A stretch of 55,281 nucleotides of DNA. Origin: a virus. The notes beneath the pieces are model-generated. The model saw only the letters and a program-made list of their open reading frames with translations, had not been told where the DNA came from and searched no databases. The position numbers and the translations under genes were made by a program. The DNA is taken from the IMG/VR virus record IMGVR_UViG_3300029309_000053, positions 1 to 55,281 of that record; one strand, given 5' to 3'. This document shows, in pieces, positions 34,692 through 43,192 of this stretch (position 1 is the stretch's first letter; each line of letters starts with the position of its first letter).

Positions 34692-36119
34692 TTATCCCTT
34701 GAGAACAACGTGCTGGTTAGCAGCGCGAGTACAAATAGCGATTTCAGAACGGTAGTGGAATGTTGCCACGTCTGCTCCATCGTCGCCGTTGTTGTTGTGT
34801 CCGAGGACACCTCCGCCAGATACCCAGTGCTCCATCTCACGAGAGTAGCCGTTTGCCTCCTTGTAGTACATAGCGAGCGCAGGAGACTTAGCACCTGAGC
34901 GAGCGTCAGTAACGTTTGACAAAGGAATCATAGCACCCTGCAAGAAGTTAGCAGCACCCATCAAGGTAGGATCGTTCAGGAGCTTCCAGTCGTGCTTGTG
35001 GAAAGTGTATCCTCCACGAGTAAATGACTTAAAGCCGAGCTTAACGGCCATATCAGCGTCGTTATTGAACGCACCGAACTGACCAGACAATCCTGCAGTA
35101 ACGCTAGTAGCGATACCTGATGCAAGCATGTCGTCAATAGCGAGGTCTTGCTTTCTGTTCAAGTACATAGCGTACTCGGCAGGAGCGCCTTGCTTGTCGA
35201 GCTGCAAGATCAAGTCATCGAACTCAGCAAAGCTATCCATTGGGTTTGCGTTTGCATTAGAAACGACGATACCTCTGTCTTCAACAGCGGTAATGTAACC
35301 CTCAGAGCCAGGAATAGTTTTTCCGAGATCGTTATCTCCGTTGTGAGACGCAGTAGCTGCGTTCTTCTCACCGAAGAGCAACATCATTTCTCTGCGATCT
35401 TCGAAGCGCTTGCGGGCTTCTTGCTCGCCATACATGAACCATCTGTAGTCACCGCCGCCGAGGTTAACCCAACCGATGTTGGTTGCCTGTGAGCCGTTGA
35501 CCTGGTAGCGATCCTTTACGATCATGAATGGGTTGCTGTACTTGACAACGTCAGCGTCCTGGAAGGCGCCTGGCTGATTGGTGCCCTGAGCGTACATGTT
35601 ACCGAGATGAATCATCTTGGTAGTTGTGCCGTTTTCGGCGGGTGAAGCGTTAGCACCGTCGAGGCGCTCCAACTTCAAAGCAGCATCAGCTTGTTCTGGT
35701 GCTTCGTTTACAATATAACGAGTGCCTGTCTCGGCGTTCATGAGAACGTCATTGGCCTGAACCAATCCCTTAGAGCTGTCTGTGGCGTCACCAGAAAGGG
35801 TGTCGTCTACAGTAAAGACAGCAGTACCTGGAGAGTTTGAAGCTCCGCCTTGTGCAGATGATGCGAGAGCACCGCCGATGATTCTGTGGCGACGGCCAGC
35901 TTCCCACCAGTCGATCTGGTCAGATTGTCCACCTGCCTTAACAGCGCCAACGAGATTCAAAAATCCAGTAATGCCTTGATCGCCATAAGACTGAACCAAG
36001 TCAGGAAGTACAAAGTCCTTAGTTGTTTTGACCAAATTGTCAATGGTCGTGTACGTTTCGGGGGTTAGCCTAAGATCAGGAGATGCCTGATCAATGCTTG
36101 CCCCAGTAATAGTAGCCAT
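34692..36119 (-). CDS. Major capsid protein (HK97-fold type)
   Basis: A 475-residue protein beginning MATITGASIDQASPDLRLTP, with FGDQ-like loop GDQGITGFLNLVGAVKAG, QIDWWEAGRRHRI, WFMYGEQEARKRFEDRREMM, and near the end GGYTFHKHDWKLLNDPTLMG. Size, lack of signal peptide and these patterns resemble major capsid proteins of crAss-like phages. It lies directly after the putative scaffold (11 nt gap) and before a stable hairpin, as expected for the most highly expressed late gene. Confidence 0.8.
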   Translation of the reverse strand: MATITGASIDQASPDLRLTPETYTTIDNLVKTTKDFVLPDLVQSYGDQGITGFLNLVGAVKAGGQSDQIDWWEAGRRHRIIGGALASSAQGGASNSPGTAVFTVDDTLSGDATDSSKGLVQANDVLMNAETGTRYIVNEAPEQADAALKLERLDGANASPAENGTTTKMIHLGNMYAQGTNQPGAFQDADVVKYSNPFMIVKDRYQVNGSQATNIGWVNLGGGDYRWFMYGEQEARKRFEDRREMMLLFGEKNAATASHNGDNDLGKTIPGSEGYITAVEDRGIVVSNANANPMDSFAEFDDLILQLDKQGAPAEYAMYLNRKQDLAIDDMLASGIATSVTAGLSGQFGAFNNDADMAVKLGFKSFTRGGYTFHKHDWKLLNDPTLMGAANFLQGAMIPLSNVTDARSGAKSPALAMYYKEANGYSREMEHWVSGGGVLGHNNNGDDGADVATFHYRSEIAICTRAANQHVVLKG

Positions 36120-36130
36120 AGCTAATTATT

Positions 36131-37264
36131 TTAGATGTTGAATGTTAGAGTATTCGATTGTTTACTCATAATATTTTTTACCTGCTCGCCAAGCGGGTTT
36201 GATTCATTCATGCTTCCAGATTCTGGCTGGACTGTACCTACGTTAGCCGCTGTGTTCACGACACCTCGCTGCCCGTCACCACGCCCCTTATTGTACGCAG
36301 CGCGTACAATGGTGTCGATGTTGTCGAGCACGGCCATCTGTGTAGCTAAGCCATCGTAGTCAAAAGTTCCATCTTCCCCGAAAAAGGGATCGAAGAACTG
36401 ATCAAGCCTAGCGCCTCTTTCCATCATGGATTGGCGATATTGATCATTTAATCCGAACGTGAACTGCTCTCCGTCTCCAAGGTCAAACTCCAACCCTTCG
36501 ACGTTGCTGAACTCATTCGCCATGTCATTGATCCAACGCTGATCAAACAAAGGTTCGTCTGAAGTATCATTGCTTACTGATGATGCGTAATGATTCCGAA
36601 TCTCCTGGATTTCATTACGTGCGTTTTCAGCGTCGATCTTCAAACGAAGAGCAGACAATCTTGCCGTCTCTTCTCCGTGCTTCTCAGCGTCAAGTTTATA
36701 ATTGTCTTTTACGAGAATCTCGATCTCATTGGGCTGAAGGTTAGGGTAGGCTGCTGCCGCGCTAACTCTTATAGCTGTGAGATCATCCATGCCTTCAGGA
36801 TTCAGTGTCTGATATCTAAACCAATCTTGAGGGGAACGCCCTGTCTCTTGGACGAACCGATTGATAGCATCGACACTTTCGTTTACCTGAGGCTGAGAGA
36901 AGTCCTCAAAAGAATTTATTTCTCTACCTAGTTTTTGACTCATGTATTGCAAGACCTGAGAGTCCAGGTCTTGCTCTGTATGCTCAGCCCCCTCCTGAGT
37001 CGTCTCTCTAGTCTCAACCATAGCATCAAACTCTGGCTGATCTTTTGTTGTTTCCTGAGGTGTCTCCTGTTGCGGCTCTGAAGGGGCCGCATCTGGATCC
37101 ACGAAAGGAGTAGACTCTACAGGCTCTGGTGTCGGTTCAGGAGATGTCTCTGGAACCGAAGCAGGCTCTGGGTTAGACTCTGCGGTAGACTCTGCAGTCA
37201 TTGCTTCTGCCAAGTCTTTTGGATTGTCAAAAACCTGAGGGGTAAAATCCTTATTCTCTTCCAT
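36131..37264 (-). CDS. Putative scaffolding protein (377 aa)
   Basis: Residues 1-110 are very acidic and rich in Glu, Pro, Ser and Thr (low complexity), followed by a helical region with charged repeats (EETARLSALRLKIDAENARN), Gly/Asn-rich ending. There are no membrane segments or enzyme motifs. Its place immediately upstream of the major capsid gene and the acidic, helical make-up are typical of phage scaffolds. A fused protease is not visible. Confidence 0.6.
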   Translation of the reverse strand: MEENKDFTPQVFDNPKDLAEAMTAESTAESNPEPASVPETSPEPTPEPVESTPFVDPDAAPSEPQQETPQETTKDQPEFDAMVETRETTQEGAEHTEQDLDSQVLQYMSQKLGREINSFEDFSQPQVNESVDAINRFVQETGRSPQDWFRYQTLNPEGMDDLTAIRVSAAAAYPNLQPNEIEILVKDNYKLDAEKHGEETARLSALRLKIDAENARNEIQEIRNHYASSVSNDTSDEPLFDQRWINDMANEFSNVEGLEFDLGDGEQFTFGLNDQYRQSMMERGARLDQFFDPFFGEDGTFDYDGLATQMAVLDNIDTIVRAAYNKGRGDGQRGVVNTAANVGTVQPESGSMNESNPLGEQVKNIMSKQSNTLTFNI

Positions 37265-37287
37265 TGTATTTAAGTTTTGTTTTTGTT

Positions 37288-37656
37288 TTATTTGATGTAG
37301 CAGATAAACCTATCAGATGAAGTTCCTGTTACAGACTTAAAATCTCCATAAATAATGTTACCAGCAACGCAAGGCAATGTGGTGTTAACATCGCTTCTTC
37401 TCTCATAGAGTCCAGAAGCATGAGTTCCATTTAGGTTAACTCCTGTTTTCTGTGAGTCTAGAGTGTCTCCGTTTGCAAGGTGAGTGTTTCCGTCAGAAGC
37501 GTTTGCCGTAAGCTGATCAAAAATTCCAGCCGCCTTAACAATCATTTCTGCGTCTTCGGCCACAATAACTTGTATTGCGAATATGTCCGCAGTAACAGTT
37601 TCTGCTCCGTTTATCAGGGCAAATTTACTTGGTATTGAATGTGATGGGTGTGCCAT
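37288..37656 (-). CDS. Small putative virion protein (122 aa)
   Basis: A beta-rich protein (ETVTADIFAIQVIVAEDAEM) with Gly, Asn and Ser in loops and no charged clusters. It overlaps the next gene upstream by one base (TAATG) and lies between the scaffold and two small proteins of related look. It is probably a minor structural protein, but no family is recognised. Confidence 0.55.
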   Translation of the reverse strand: MAHPSHSIPSKFALINGAETVTADIFAIQVIVAEDAEMIVKAAGIFDQLTANASDGNTHLANGDTLDSQKTGVNLNGTHASGLYERRSDVNTTLPCVAGNIIYGDFKSVTGTSSDRFICYIK

Positions 37657-38072
37657 TATCCTAAAGTATTATCTGAGTTGTCGTATCCAAACACCGCGTA
37701 CTCTACCATGGGCTGTCTGCCCGTCAAGCCCCCAGAGTAATAAGCCTTGAATGTTTTGTTTACAGCAACAGGAATGAATGCAAATTCACCACCGCCGATC
37801 TTGGCTACTAGATCATCGTTGTCACTGTCGTTGTATACATACACAAACTTCTCGTCTTCCTCGCTCATATTTTTTACATACAAGTAAGCGGAAGTAAGTT
37901 TATCGTCGGCCTTATATACCGTAAGGGCCGAGGCTTCAGCAGTTGTGCTCTTAAGCTTTGCTTTGATGATAGCCCCTGAGTCCGCCTCAAGAGAGTGCTC
38001 TACCGCTATCGCAAATGGTGCCGTAAGAACGTCATTGCTGCTGATTCGCAGAGAGACGTTTACGTTAGGCAT
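37656..38072 (-). CDS. Small virion-type protein, paralogue group member (138 aa)
   Basis: Contains LTSAYLYVKNMSEEDEKFVY, then KIGGGEFAFIPVAVN and VEYAVFGYD, the same order of strands as the 136-aa gene next to it (KVYVKNLSTTKSE, GGDWAFFPWDGAN, TVEYFVIFE) and, more weakly, the 152-aa gene at 53.0 kb. It is coupled by TAATG on both sides. Likely a small structural protein, possibly a decoration subunit. Confidence 0.58.
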   Translation of the reverse strand: MPNVNVSLRISSNDVLTAPFAIAVEHSLEADSGAIIKAKLKSTTAEASALTVYKADDKLTSAYLYVKNMSEEDEKFVYVYNDSDNDDLVAKIGGGEFAFIPVAVNKTFKAYYSGGLTGRQPMVEYAVFGYDNSDNTLG

Positions 38073-38482
38073 TATTCAAAAATTACAAAATACTCAACAG
38101 TCATCGCTGTGGCGGACGTGTCGATCTCTATATCGTTCGCGCCATCCCACGGAAAGAAAGCCCAGTCACCTCCGTACAGCTTCCCGAGCTCGATTGTCAC
38201 GGACGAATTGTTAAGCTGAAGGGTCACTGTCTCTGACTTGGTGGTAGAGAGGTTCTTGACATAGACCTTAGTTGCCTGAGTGCCAGTTGTGTAGTCGCTA
38301 GCATCGAGAAGAACCTCGGCGGTCTTTGCGGTTGCGTAGTACTTACGAGCCACACCAGTAGTTTGCTCGAGTCCAGTGTTGGCGCTCTGGGCCTTGGTTA
38401 GTGTAGTTGTAGTGCTCAACGCTAATGCGTCGCCAGTCAAGTCTGCGCTGCTAATAGTTACGGTTGCGGTAGTAGTAGCCAT
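38072..38482 (-). CDS. Small virion-type protein, paralogue group member (136 aa)
   Basis: A Thr/Ser/Ala-rich, beta-strand-forming protein starting ATTTATVTISSADLTGD. It shares KVYVKNLS..., GGDWAFFPW and the terminal TVEYFVIFE with its downstream neighbour, suggesting duplication. It begins a transcript from a TATATTTG box 17 nt upstream. No signal peptide. A structural role in the virion is inferred. Confidence 0.58.
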   Translation of the reverse strand: MATTTATVTISSADLTGDALALSTTTTLTKAQSANTGLEQTTGVARKYYATAKTAEVLLDASDYTTGTQATKVYVKNLSTTKSETVTLQLNNSSVTIELGKLYGGDWAFFPWDGANDIEIDTSATAMTVEYFVIFE

Positions 38483-38499
38483 GTGTGTTTTAGTTTCTG

Positions 38500-38507
38500 C
38501 AAATATA
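38500..38507 (-). promoter_or_regulatory. TATATTTG promoter box
   Basis: TATATTTG followed by CAGAAAC, 17 nt before ATG 38482, in the gap after the basic-protein cluster. It likely drives the small virion proteins, scaffold and major capsid gene as one unit. Confidence 0.6.
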
Positions 38508-38511
38508 ACAA

Positions 38512-38775
38512 TTATCTGTAACGCGAAGTTTTCTTAGCAATAGACTTAGGTTGCTTCACGAATTGCTTTCTTCCTTTGGCTTTGGCTGCGTTCGTAGCTG
38601 CTTTCTCTGAGGAAGACAGCGCGTCCCATGCGGCCTTAGGTAGGTACCGCTTTTTGCCCTTGGACTTTACCTGCTTAGAGCTACCCCTTTTCTTATTCGC
38701 ATGGGTGCCAGAAGTCATCCACTTCTGATCACCCCAGTTCTTGAGGGACTTCTGTGACTTCCGTAATCTAGGCAT
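38512..38775 (-). CDS. Small very basic protein (87 aa)
   Basis: ATG 38775 is chosen because it overlaps the previous stop as TAATG; earlier codons would read into that gene. About a third of residues are Lys or Arg. Patterns SLKNWGDQKWMTSGTHANKK and KRYLPKAAWDALSSSEKAA are shared, as far as I recall, with small basic proteins of many phages and some large DNA viruses. DNA condensation or virion packaging is plausible. No enzymatic motif. Confidence 0.62.
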   Translation of the reverse strand: MPRLRKSQKSLKNWGDQKWMTSGTHANKKRGSSKQVKSKGKKRYLPKAAWDALSSSEKAATNAAKAKGRKQFVKQPKSIAKKTSRYR

Positions 38776-39083
38776 TAATCTCTGTATCCGCCGCCAGCTT
38801 TCTTGTACGCAGATGCCAGCATCTGAGCCTTTCGCGCAGACCACTGACCAGGTCTGCCGCCCTTGCTGCCCGCTTTGATTCGGTTGAATATGCGCTTGCG
38901 CATGCCAGGCTTGGTGTAGTTACCAGCCTCATTAACGCGGCTCTTAGTCTTGCCGCCCTTCTTCATCTCAACCTTTCCGCCAGCCATCTGGTTGCGCTTA
39001 ACACCGCGACCCTTGAGCACGTCGGCGAATGTAACCTTGCCGTCACCTGTCAGATCTGGAAACTTCTTCTTAACCTTTGCCAT
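38775..39083 (-). CDS. Small very basic protein with GQWSARKAQ motif (102 aa)
   Basis: Begins KVKKKFPDLTGDGKVTFADV, which looks like an EF-hand-type loop (D-x-T-x-D-x-K), then a Lys-rich middle and GSKGGRPGQWSARKAQMLAS followed by YKKAGGGY. The final motif recurs in small basic proteins of phages and nucleocytoplasmic large DNA viruses. It is coupled to the next gene and overlaps the previous one by 14 nt. Function unknown; nucleic-acid binding is likely. Confidence 0.62.
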   Translation of the reverse strand: MAKVKKKFPDLTGDGKVTFADVLKGRGVKRNQMAGGKVEMKKGGKTKSRVNEAGNYTKPGMRKRIFNRIKAGSKGGRPGQWSARKAQMLASAYKKAGGGYRD

Positions 39084-39324
39084 GATTAACGAGCTTAAAT
39101 TCTGCCTTGGCTACAGCTCCAGGGTGAGGCTTATAATCTCCCTTCATTAAGTAATATCTTCCGCCATCAAGCATCCAGTGAAATCCATCTGGAGCGTCCA
39201 CTGACTTCTTACCCTTTAGAAACTGAAGAGACACTTTACCTCCCTTCTTCATTACCTTAACTCCCTTTTTTTTCTTTGGTGGCCTACCTTGCTGGCTACC
39301 GTATGTACCTGGTCCGTCTGGCAT
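39070..39324 (-). CDS. Small basic protein (84 aa)
   Basis: The start MPDGPGTYGSQQGRPPKKKK includes an AT-hook-like GRPPKKK. The second half, KSVDAPDGFHWMLDGGRYYL then KGDYKPHPGAV, has clustered aromatics and resembles a short phage module. It belongs to the run of four basic proteins and overlaps the next by 14 nt. DNA or RNA binding is inferred from charge. Confidence 0.58.
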   Translation of the reverse strand: MPDGPGTYGSQQGRPPKKKKGVKVMKKGGKVSLQFLKGKKSVDAPDGFHWMLDGGRYYLMKGDYKPHPGAVAKAEFKLVNHGKG

Positions 39325-39334
39325 ATTTTTGTTT

Positions 39335-39637
39335 TTAGCAGTTCCACTTTCTAAGAGCCAAAGCTTTGCGCGTTGGCTTCCCGTTTGGTTTTCTCATTGG
39401 CCCCTTAACACCCTTCATGCGTGCGCAGAAAGACTTGCGGCGCTTGGCGGCCTTACTTCCCTTCTTCAGCCTTGACGGAGGTGTAGTCACCGCCGTCTGC
39501 AGCTTGCTCCCTGGGTTGGCAGCTCGATACCTTCTTACACCCTTAGCGGTAAGACCTCCTGAAGCAGACTTGTCTCCGCTTTTTACAGAGAACTTCTTGG
39601 GCATCGTACCCTTAGACTTCTTTCTTACCCTAGGCAT
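39335..39637 (-). CDS. DUF6321-like small basic protein (100 aa)
   Basis: The sequence GGLTAKGVRRYRAANPGSKL, RRKSFCARMKGVKG and the ending ALRKWNC match the pattern I know as DUF6321, a short Arg/Lys-rich phage protein family of unknown function. It has its own TATATTTG box 4 nt before the ATG and heads the cluster of four basic proteins. Two conserved Cys may be structural. Confidence 0.65.
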   Translation of the reverse strand: MPRVRKKSKGTMPKKFSVKSGDKSASGGLTAKGVRRYRAANPGSKLQTAVTTPPSRLKKGSKAAKRRKSFCARMKGVKGPMRKPNGKPTRKALALRKWNC

Positions 39638-39641
39638 AGGG

Positions 39642-39649
39642 CAAATATA
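39642..39649 (-). promoter_or_regulatory. TATATTTG promoter box, leaderless start
   Basis: TATATTTG followed by CCCT and ATG 39637: four bases separate box and start codon, so the transcript must begin at or near the AUG. It lies in the 27-nt gap between fibre-like and basic-protein genes. Confidence 0.62.
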
Positions 39650-39664
39650 ATCAATAGAGAATTA

Positions 39665-40885
39665 TCAGAGTTCGTGATAAATCGAGATGCACCCTCCAAA
39701 AGAGTTGGCACTAAACGAAGTTCCCGTTCTTGATTTCAAATGAGCTTTCACCCTCAAGAAATCCCCCTTAAACACCTGATGGCCTGATGTTCCTGAACTG
39801 TGATTGTTGAGATCTTCCTCGTGGTACAACATGCCTTCCCCGAATGTAACCCCAGTCATAATTTGCTCTGACCCCCACACTGTCTGGGTTCCATCAGTTA
39901 CGCCGTTTCTGTAAATGTAAACCCCAAGATCGGCGGTGGAAGAGCTTCCTCCTGACTTCTTGCAAGAAAGAGAGACTCCTGTTATCCATCCATCATGGTG
40001 GATGGGTATGCCAACATTGCCATCATGAGGCACCGCGTTGATGCCCCTCATGTCCTGAAACACTGGGTTGGTAAGGTTGTTCGACGTAATCGCTGGGATG
40101 TAACCGAACTGATATGTGGTAAGAAACCTTTGCGTTAGCTGCTTCATGGTTGCACCCCTTGCCTTAACCTGAGCCAACTTGATTTCATTAGAAGTCATCC
40201 CGTCTGTCTCGTCTGGCTCTGAGCAAATGCTAAGGGCCGAATCTGTGTCAAGGGGGTTTGTTGACAAATTTTCCTGGGCCTGCATTACTTCAAAATGCAG
40301 CTCTCCGCCCGTGCCGCCAGTTTTAGGGATTCTAGATATTATCCTAGCATACGTCCTCTCATCACCGCCCAATGCTGAGCTCAAATTGCCATTGAATTTA
40401 ATGGCACCTAAGTTATCATTAGTTGCTGGAGAACTAGAGTCTCTATAAATCACAAGAACTGGATCTTCAGTAGACCCATTATCACCGCTGTCTACAATTC
40501 TTACAGAGTCGCTATTGTTTGTACAGTCAAAAACAAACCTGCTACCTTCAAAGTATCCATGGTTGCCATAAGCCGCGCTGTTCTTAACCCCCAGAACCTG
40601 GTCTCCACCAGATCCTTCTCCACCAAGAAGAAATGAGTTGGTGTAAAGGTCTGTTCTCTGACCGAGTCTAAATTGACTTTCACTGCCTGGGGTAGTACCT
40701 GAATTTAGGTCTATACTTAGACATGCAGCGTCGGCAGCATTTGAAGCATAAGCTGATTCGTTTGAGAATCTAAGGGTGCCAGGAGACGGTATCAGATGAT
40801 ATCTATCCGCGTCACTTTGAGTGAGATCAGCTCCAGCAAGGTTGTCAGTCTCCCCCTCAAGAAGAACCCTTTTCCAAGTAGGCAT
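39665..40885 (-). CDS. Fibre-like virion protein starting MPTWK (406 aa)
   Basis: A beta-rich protein with Gly, Ser, Asn and Thr, typical of tail fibres or appendages. It shares the N-terminus MPTWK(R/K) with the 467-aa neighbour, a hallmark of phage virion proteins anchored through a common base. Near residues 290-400 the sequence (WITGVSLSCKKS, VYIYRNGVTDGT, KGDFLRVKAHL) looks like a jelly-roll or receptor-binding domain. Probable host-recognition component. The start overlaps a 54-aa gene (TAATG). Confidence 0.6.
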   Translation of the reverse strand: MPTWKRVLLEGETDNLAGADLTQSDADRYHLIPSPGTLRFSNESAYASNAADAACLSIDLNSGTTPGSESQFRLGQRTDLYTNSFLLGGEGSGGDQVLGVKNSAAYGNHGYFEGSRFVFDCTNNSDSVRIVDSGDNGSTEDPVLVIYRDSSSPATNDNLGAIKFNGNLSSALGGDERTYARIISRIPKTGGTGGELHFEVMQAQENLSTNPLDTDSALSICSEPDETDGMTSNEIKLAQVKARGATMKQLTQRFLTTYQFGYIPAITSNNLTNPVFQDMRGINAVPHDGNVGIPIHHDGWITGVSLSCKKSGGSSSTADLGVYIYRNGVTDGTQTVWGSEQIMTGVTFGEGMLYHEEDLNNHSSGTSGHQVFKGDFLRVKAHLKSRTGTSFSANSFGGCISIYHEL

Positions 40886-41049
40886 TACTCAGCTACCTTT
40901 TGCTTGCGCTCTTCAAGCTTGCGCAAGCGATCAAACTCCTTGTCAACCTTGGTCTGAAGGGCGTGAACCATACCAGCATCCGTAGCCTTAATCGTTGTAG
41001 CGTCAACGGCCTGCTTAATAAAGTACACTTCTGTGATGTCCAGTTTCAT
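40885..41049 (-). CDS. Small helical protein between fibre genes (54 aa)
   Basis: ATG 41049 overlaps the stop of the next-upstream 54-aa gene (ATGA) and its stop overlaps the fibre-like gene start (TAATG). Residues read KLDITEVYFIKQAVDA, then RLRKLEERKQKVAE: a charged amphipathic helix. Coupling on both sides strongly supports expression. Possibly a fibre assembly chaperone or connector; function unknown. Confidence 0.65.
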   Translation of the reverse strand: MKLDITEVYFIKQAVDATTIKATDAGMVHALQTKVDKEFDRLRKLEERKQKVAE

Positions 41050-41210
41050 GAATTAGATTTTTGAGTTTCTTTTTCGGTAAGCTTCTCTACAATGCTGTGG
41101 ACAATGTAGACTTCCTTACCCTCAAATTTAGTGTCGGAGATCAAACGAAGCAAGTATTGTTTCTCTTGTTTTGTCAGCTCCTTTTTTAATTTACTTGAAA
41201 ATTGAGACAT
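41046..41210 (-). CDS. Small helical protein between fibre genes (54 aa)
   Basis: ATG 41210 overlaps the stop of the 467-aa fibre-like gene (TAATG), and the end overlaps the neighbouring 54-aa gene. The protein is Lys/Glu/Gln-rich (KLKKELTKQEKQYLLRLISD) with a central KEVYIVHSIVEKL and looks all-helical. It may be a chaperone for the fibre proteins around it, as is seen for other tail genes, but this is inference. Confidence 0.62.
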   Translation of the reverse strand: MSQFSSKLKKELTKQEKQYLLRLISDTKFEGKEVYIVHSIVEKLTEKETQKSNS

Positions 41211-42613
41211 TAGTCTATTCTAACATATAGTTCGTCGTTGTCAACCCCATCAACAATTCTGTAAAAAAAGCTACCCTTACCTGCACCGTACGTGCTGCCA
41301 GCTGGGATGGCGCTCCCAAAGTCCATTATTGAAATCGGGTGATCTACATTTGTCTGGGTGTGAGCGTTACTTACCGTCCACCCAGTAAGCCCAGATCCAG
41401 CGGATTGGCCGTTTGTGTTTCCTCCCCCTTCCCCGCTTCTCCATCTAAACTCTGGCCAGTAACTCTCATTGACGTCAAGATTAGTAGCAAGCTGAATACC
41501 ACCACCGTTGGCTGTAGCGATATCTTGGTCATCATCGTCAGTAGTATGAGCAAGCTTAAGCATTTTGTCCGCGATGTCAACATTGGTGACATTCATGGTG
41601 GTGGTTACTCCATTAACCGTGAGATCACCAGGGATGACAACTCCGTAGCCAGCGTTGTCTGAACCTATCGTGACGTTGTGGTTTCCGAGAGATGTGAACA
41701 AGCTAACGTTTGAGCCGTTGGACTGAATCGCATTGCAGTTTGTGATAGCCATGTTTCCAGTCACTCCAGCTATAGAGTCCATTCCAGTGATGGCGGTCGC
41801 CGCAGCGCCCAGGTTTATTTCCGTAGAGCCCACGGTAATACTGTCGTTTGCAAGCGAAACGTTCGCTATACCACCATTAGCAATACCCAAGGTGAAGTTC
41901 CCCGACGTTTCTATGGGGCTGTTGCTTACTTCCAAACCGTCTATCGCAGTGATTCCTACACTGGTTACAGTTCCGTTGGTTGAAGTAGTGTTATTATCTA
42001 TGTAGTCGTAGACCTGACCACCTGTAACAAGATTTGTATTTCCTGAGTCAATACCTCCTGTGGTGTTGGCAGTAATCTGACCATTGCCATTTGTGGCAGT
42101 GAGAGTGATGGTGGTGCCATCGACATCCGCCTTGACTCCGTCCCCGCTGACAGAAATACCATCGTCGCCTACAACAACGAGAGTGTCACTAAATTGACCT
42201 GAGTTAACTGCAGCTCCATCGGCGGTACCAGTGTTGTCGAGACCATTGCCCCCTATTACTTGAACCCCAGTAATTGTTCCAGAGCCCGCCAAGGAGACCT
42301 GAGATGCAACATAGTCAATGATGGCGCCTGTGGTAGCGAACGAGGTGTCGTTGTCATTGGAAGGAAATGACTCCCCCACTATCACCACAGCGTCATCGAC
42401 GAAGTTGCTAACCTCAAGTACGTTTCCTACAGTAGTAGCTATGTTGACAGTGTCGCCTGCGGTAAGGTCGTTACTCACCGAACCAGTAACCTCGCCTGTA
42501 AGGTTGATAGTTACGTTGCCCGAAAGCTCGGTTGCTGTTGCTGCGTTACCAGTTGTATCCTGAGCTATAGTGTCTGCTAAACTCTCAGTTACTATTTTTT
42601 TCCAAGTTGGCAT
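41210..42613 (-). CDS. Fibre-like virion protein with repeated beta modules (467 aa)
   Basis: Starts MPTWKKIVTES and consists of Gly/Asn/Thr-rich beta repeats with VGDDGISVSGDGVK-like stretches, as in trimeric phage fibre shafts. A C-terminal domain (FRWRSGEGGG to FFYRIVDGVDNDELY) may bind the receptor. It lies among fibre genes downstream of the portal. No catalytic motif. Its start is 15 nt after the upstream gene. Confidence 0.62.
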   Translation of the reverse strand: MPTWKKIVTESLADTIAQDTTGNAATATELSGNVTINLTGEVTGSVSNDLTAGDTVNIATTVGNVLEVSNFVDDAVVIVGESFPSNDNDTSFATTGAIIDYVASQVSLAGSGTITGVQVIGGNGLDNTGTADGAAVNSGQFSDTLVVVGDDGISVSGDGVKADVDGTTITLTATNGNGQITANTTGGIDSGNTNLVTGGQVYDYIDNNTTSTNGTVTSVGITAIDGLEVSNSPIETSGNFTLGIANGGIANVSLANDSITVGSTEINLGAAATAITGMDSIAGVTGNMAITNCNAIQSNGSNVSLFTSLGNHNVTIGSDNAGYGVVIPGDLTVNGVTTTMNVTNVDIADKMLKLAHTTDDDDQDIATANGGGIQLATNLDVNESYWPEFRWRSGEGGGNTNGQSAGSGLTGWTVSNAHTQTNVDHPISIMDFGSAIPAGSTYGAGKGSFFYRIVDGVDNDELYVRID

Positions 42614-42628
42614 TGTGTTTGTTTTCGG

Positions 42629-43192
42629 TTACGAAGATACGCCGTAAAAAAGTTCATCGGAATCATTAGCGTATATGGCTCCCAATGCTGGCGCAGGTGG
42701 AGCGGAAAATCTTTTAAGTTTGATGCGACCATCTAAGGTTACAAACCCTGTAGCCTTGGGGGTCAGCTGTATGTCTTGTGTTGTAAAAGCGATTGATCCG
42801 TCGTTCTCAGCATAGAACGAGGTAAACAGCTTGTTCTGTTGGAGGTCGAGGTCGCCACCGAGTTGCGGTGTTTCATCCTCGACTACGTTCTTCAGGAAGT
42901 CAAGCTCTTGACTAACCCACTGACTCCCGTTGTAAACAAGAATGTCGTCTTCGCTCAAAGTCGCAAAGTTGATGTCGACATCTTGAAGATCATCGAGATC
43001 AAGCGTTCCGCCAGACCCGTCGCCCGCAACACCCTGGTCACCACGAGGTCCCTTAGAAGAGACCTCTACCTTGTATATAGGAGCAGCAGGAATCGTAACA
43101 GTCGTAGCCTTAGTGCTTAAGGCTAGAGTATTCTTTCCGTTGACTGTAACGTCAATCTTATTGTCAGTTGTTGCTGCTACTTCTACTGGCAT
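42629..43192 (-). CDS. Fibre or neck protein with short collagen-like stretch (187 aa)
   Basis: Contains GPRGDQGVAGDGSGG (Gly-X-Y triplets), then LDLDDLQDVDINFATLSEDD and ILVYNGSQWVS, a repeat type frequent in marine phage tail fibres (DDVLxYNGxxW). The N-terminus VEVAATTDNKIDVTVNGK is Thr/Val-rich. The start overlaps the Ig-like gene by one base. A structural fibre role is likely. Confidence 0.62.
   Translation of the reverse strand: MPVEVAATTDNKIDVTVNGKNTLALSTKATTVTIPAAPIYKVEVSSKGPRGDQGVAGDGSGGTLDLDDLQDVDINFATLSEDDILVYNGSQWVSQELDFLKNVVEDETPQLGGDLDLQQNKLFTSFYAENDGSIAFTTQDIQLTPKATGFVTLDGRIKLKRFSAPPAPALGAIYANDSDELFYGVSS

Noticed and set aside
39665-43192. Diversity-generating retroelement target in the fibre genes
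   Set aside because: No reverse transcriptase and no template/variable repeat pair were seen in the window.
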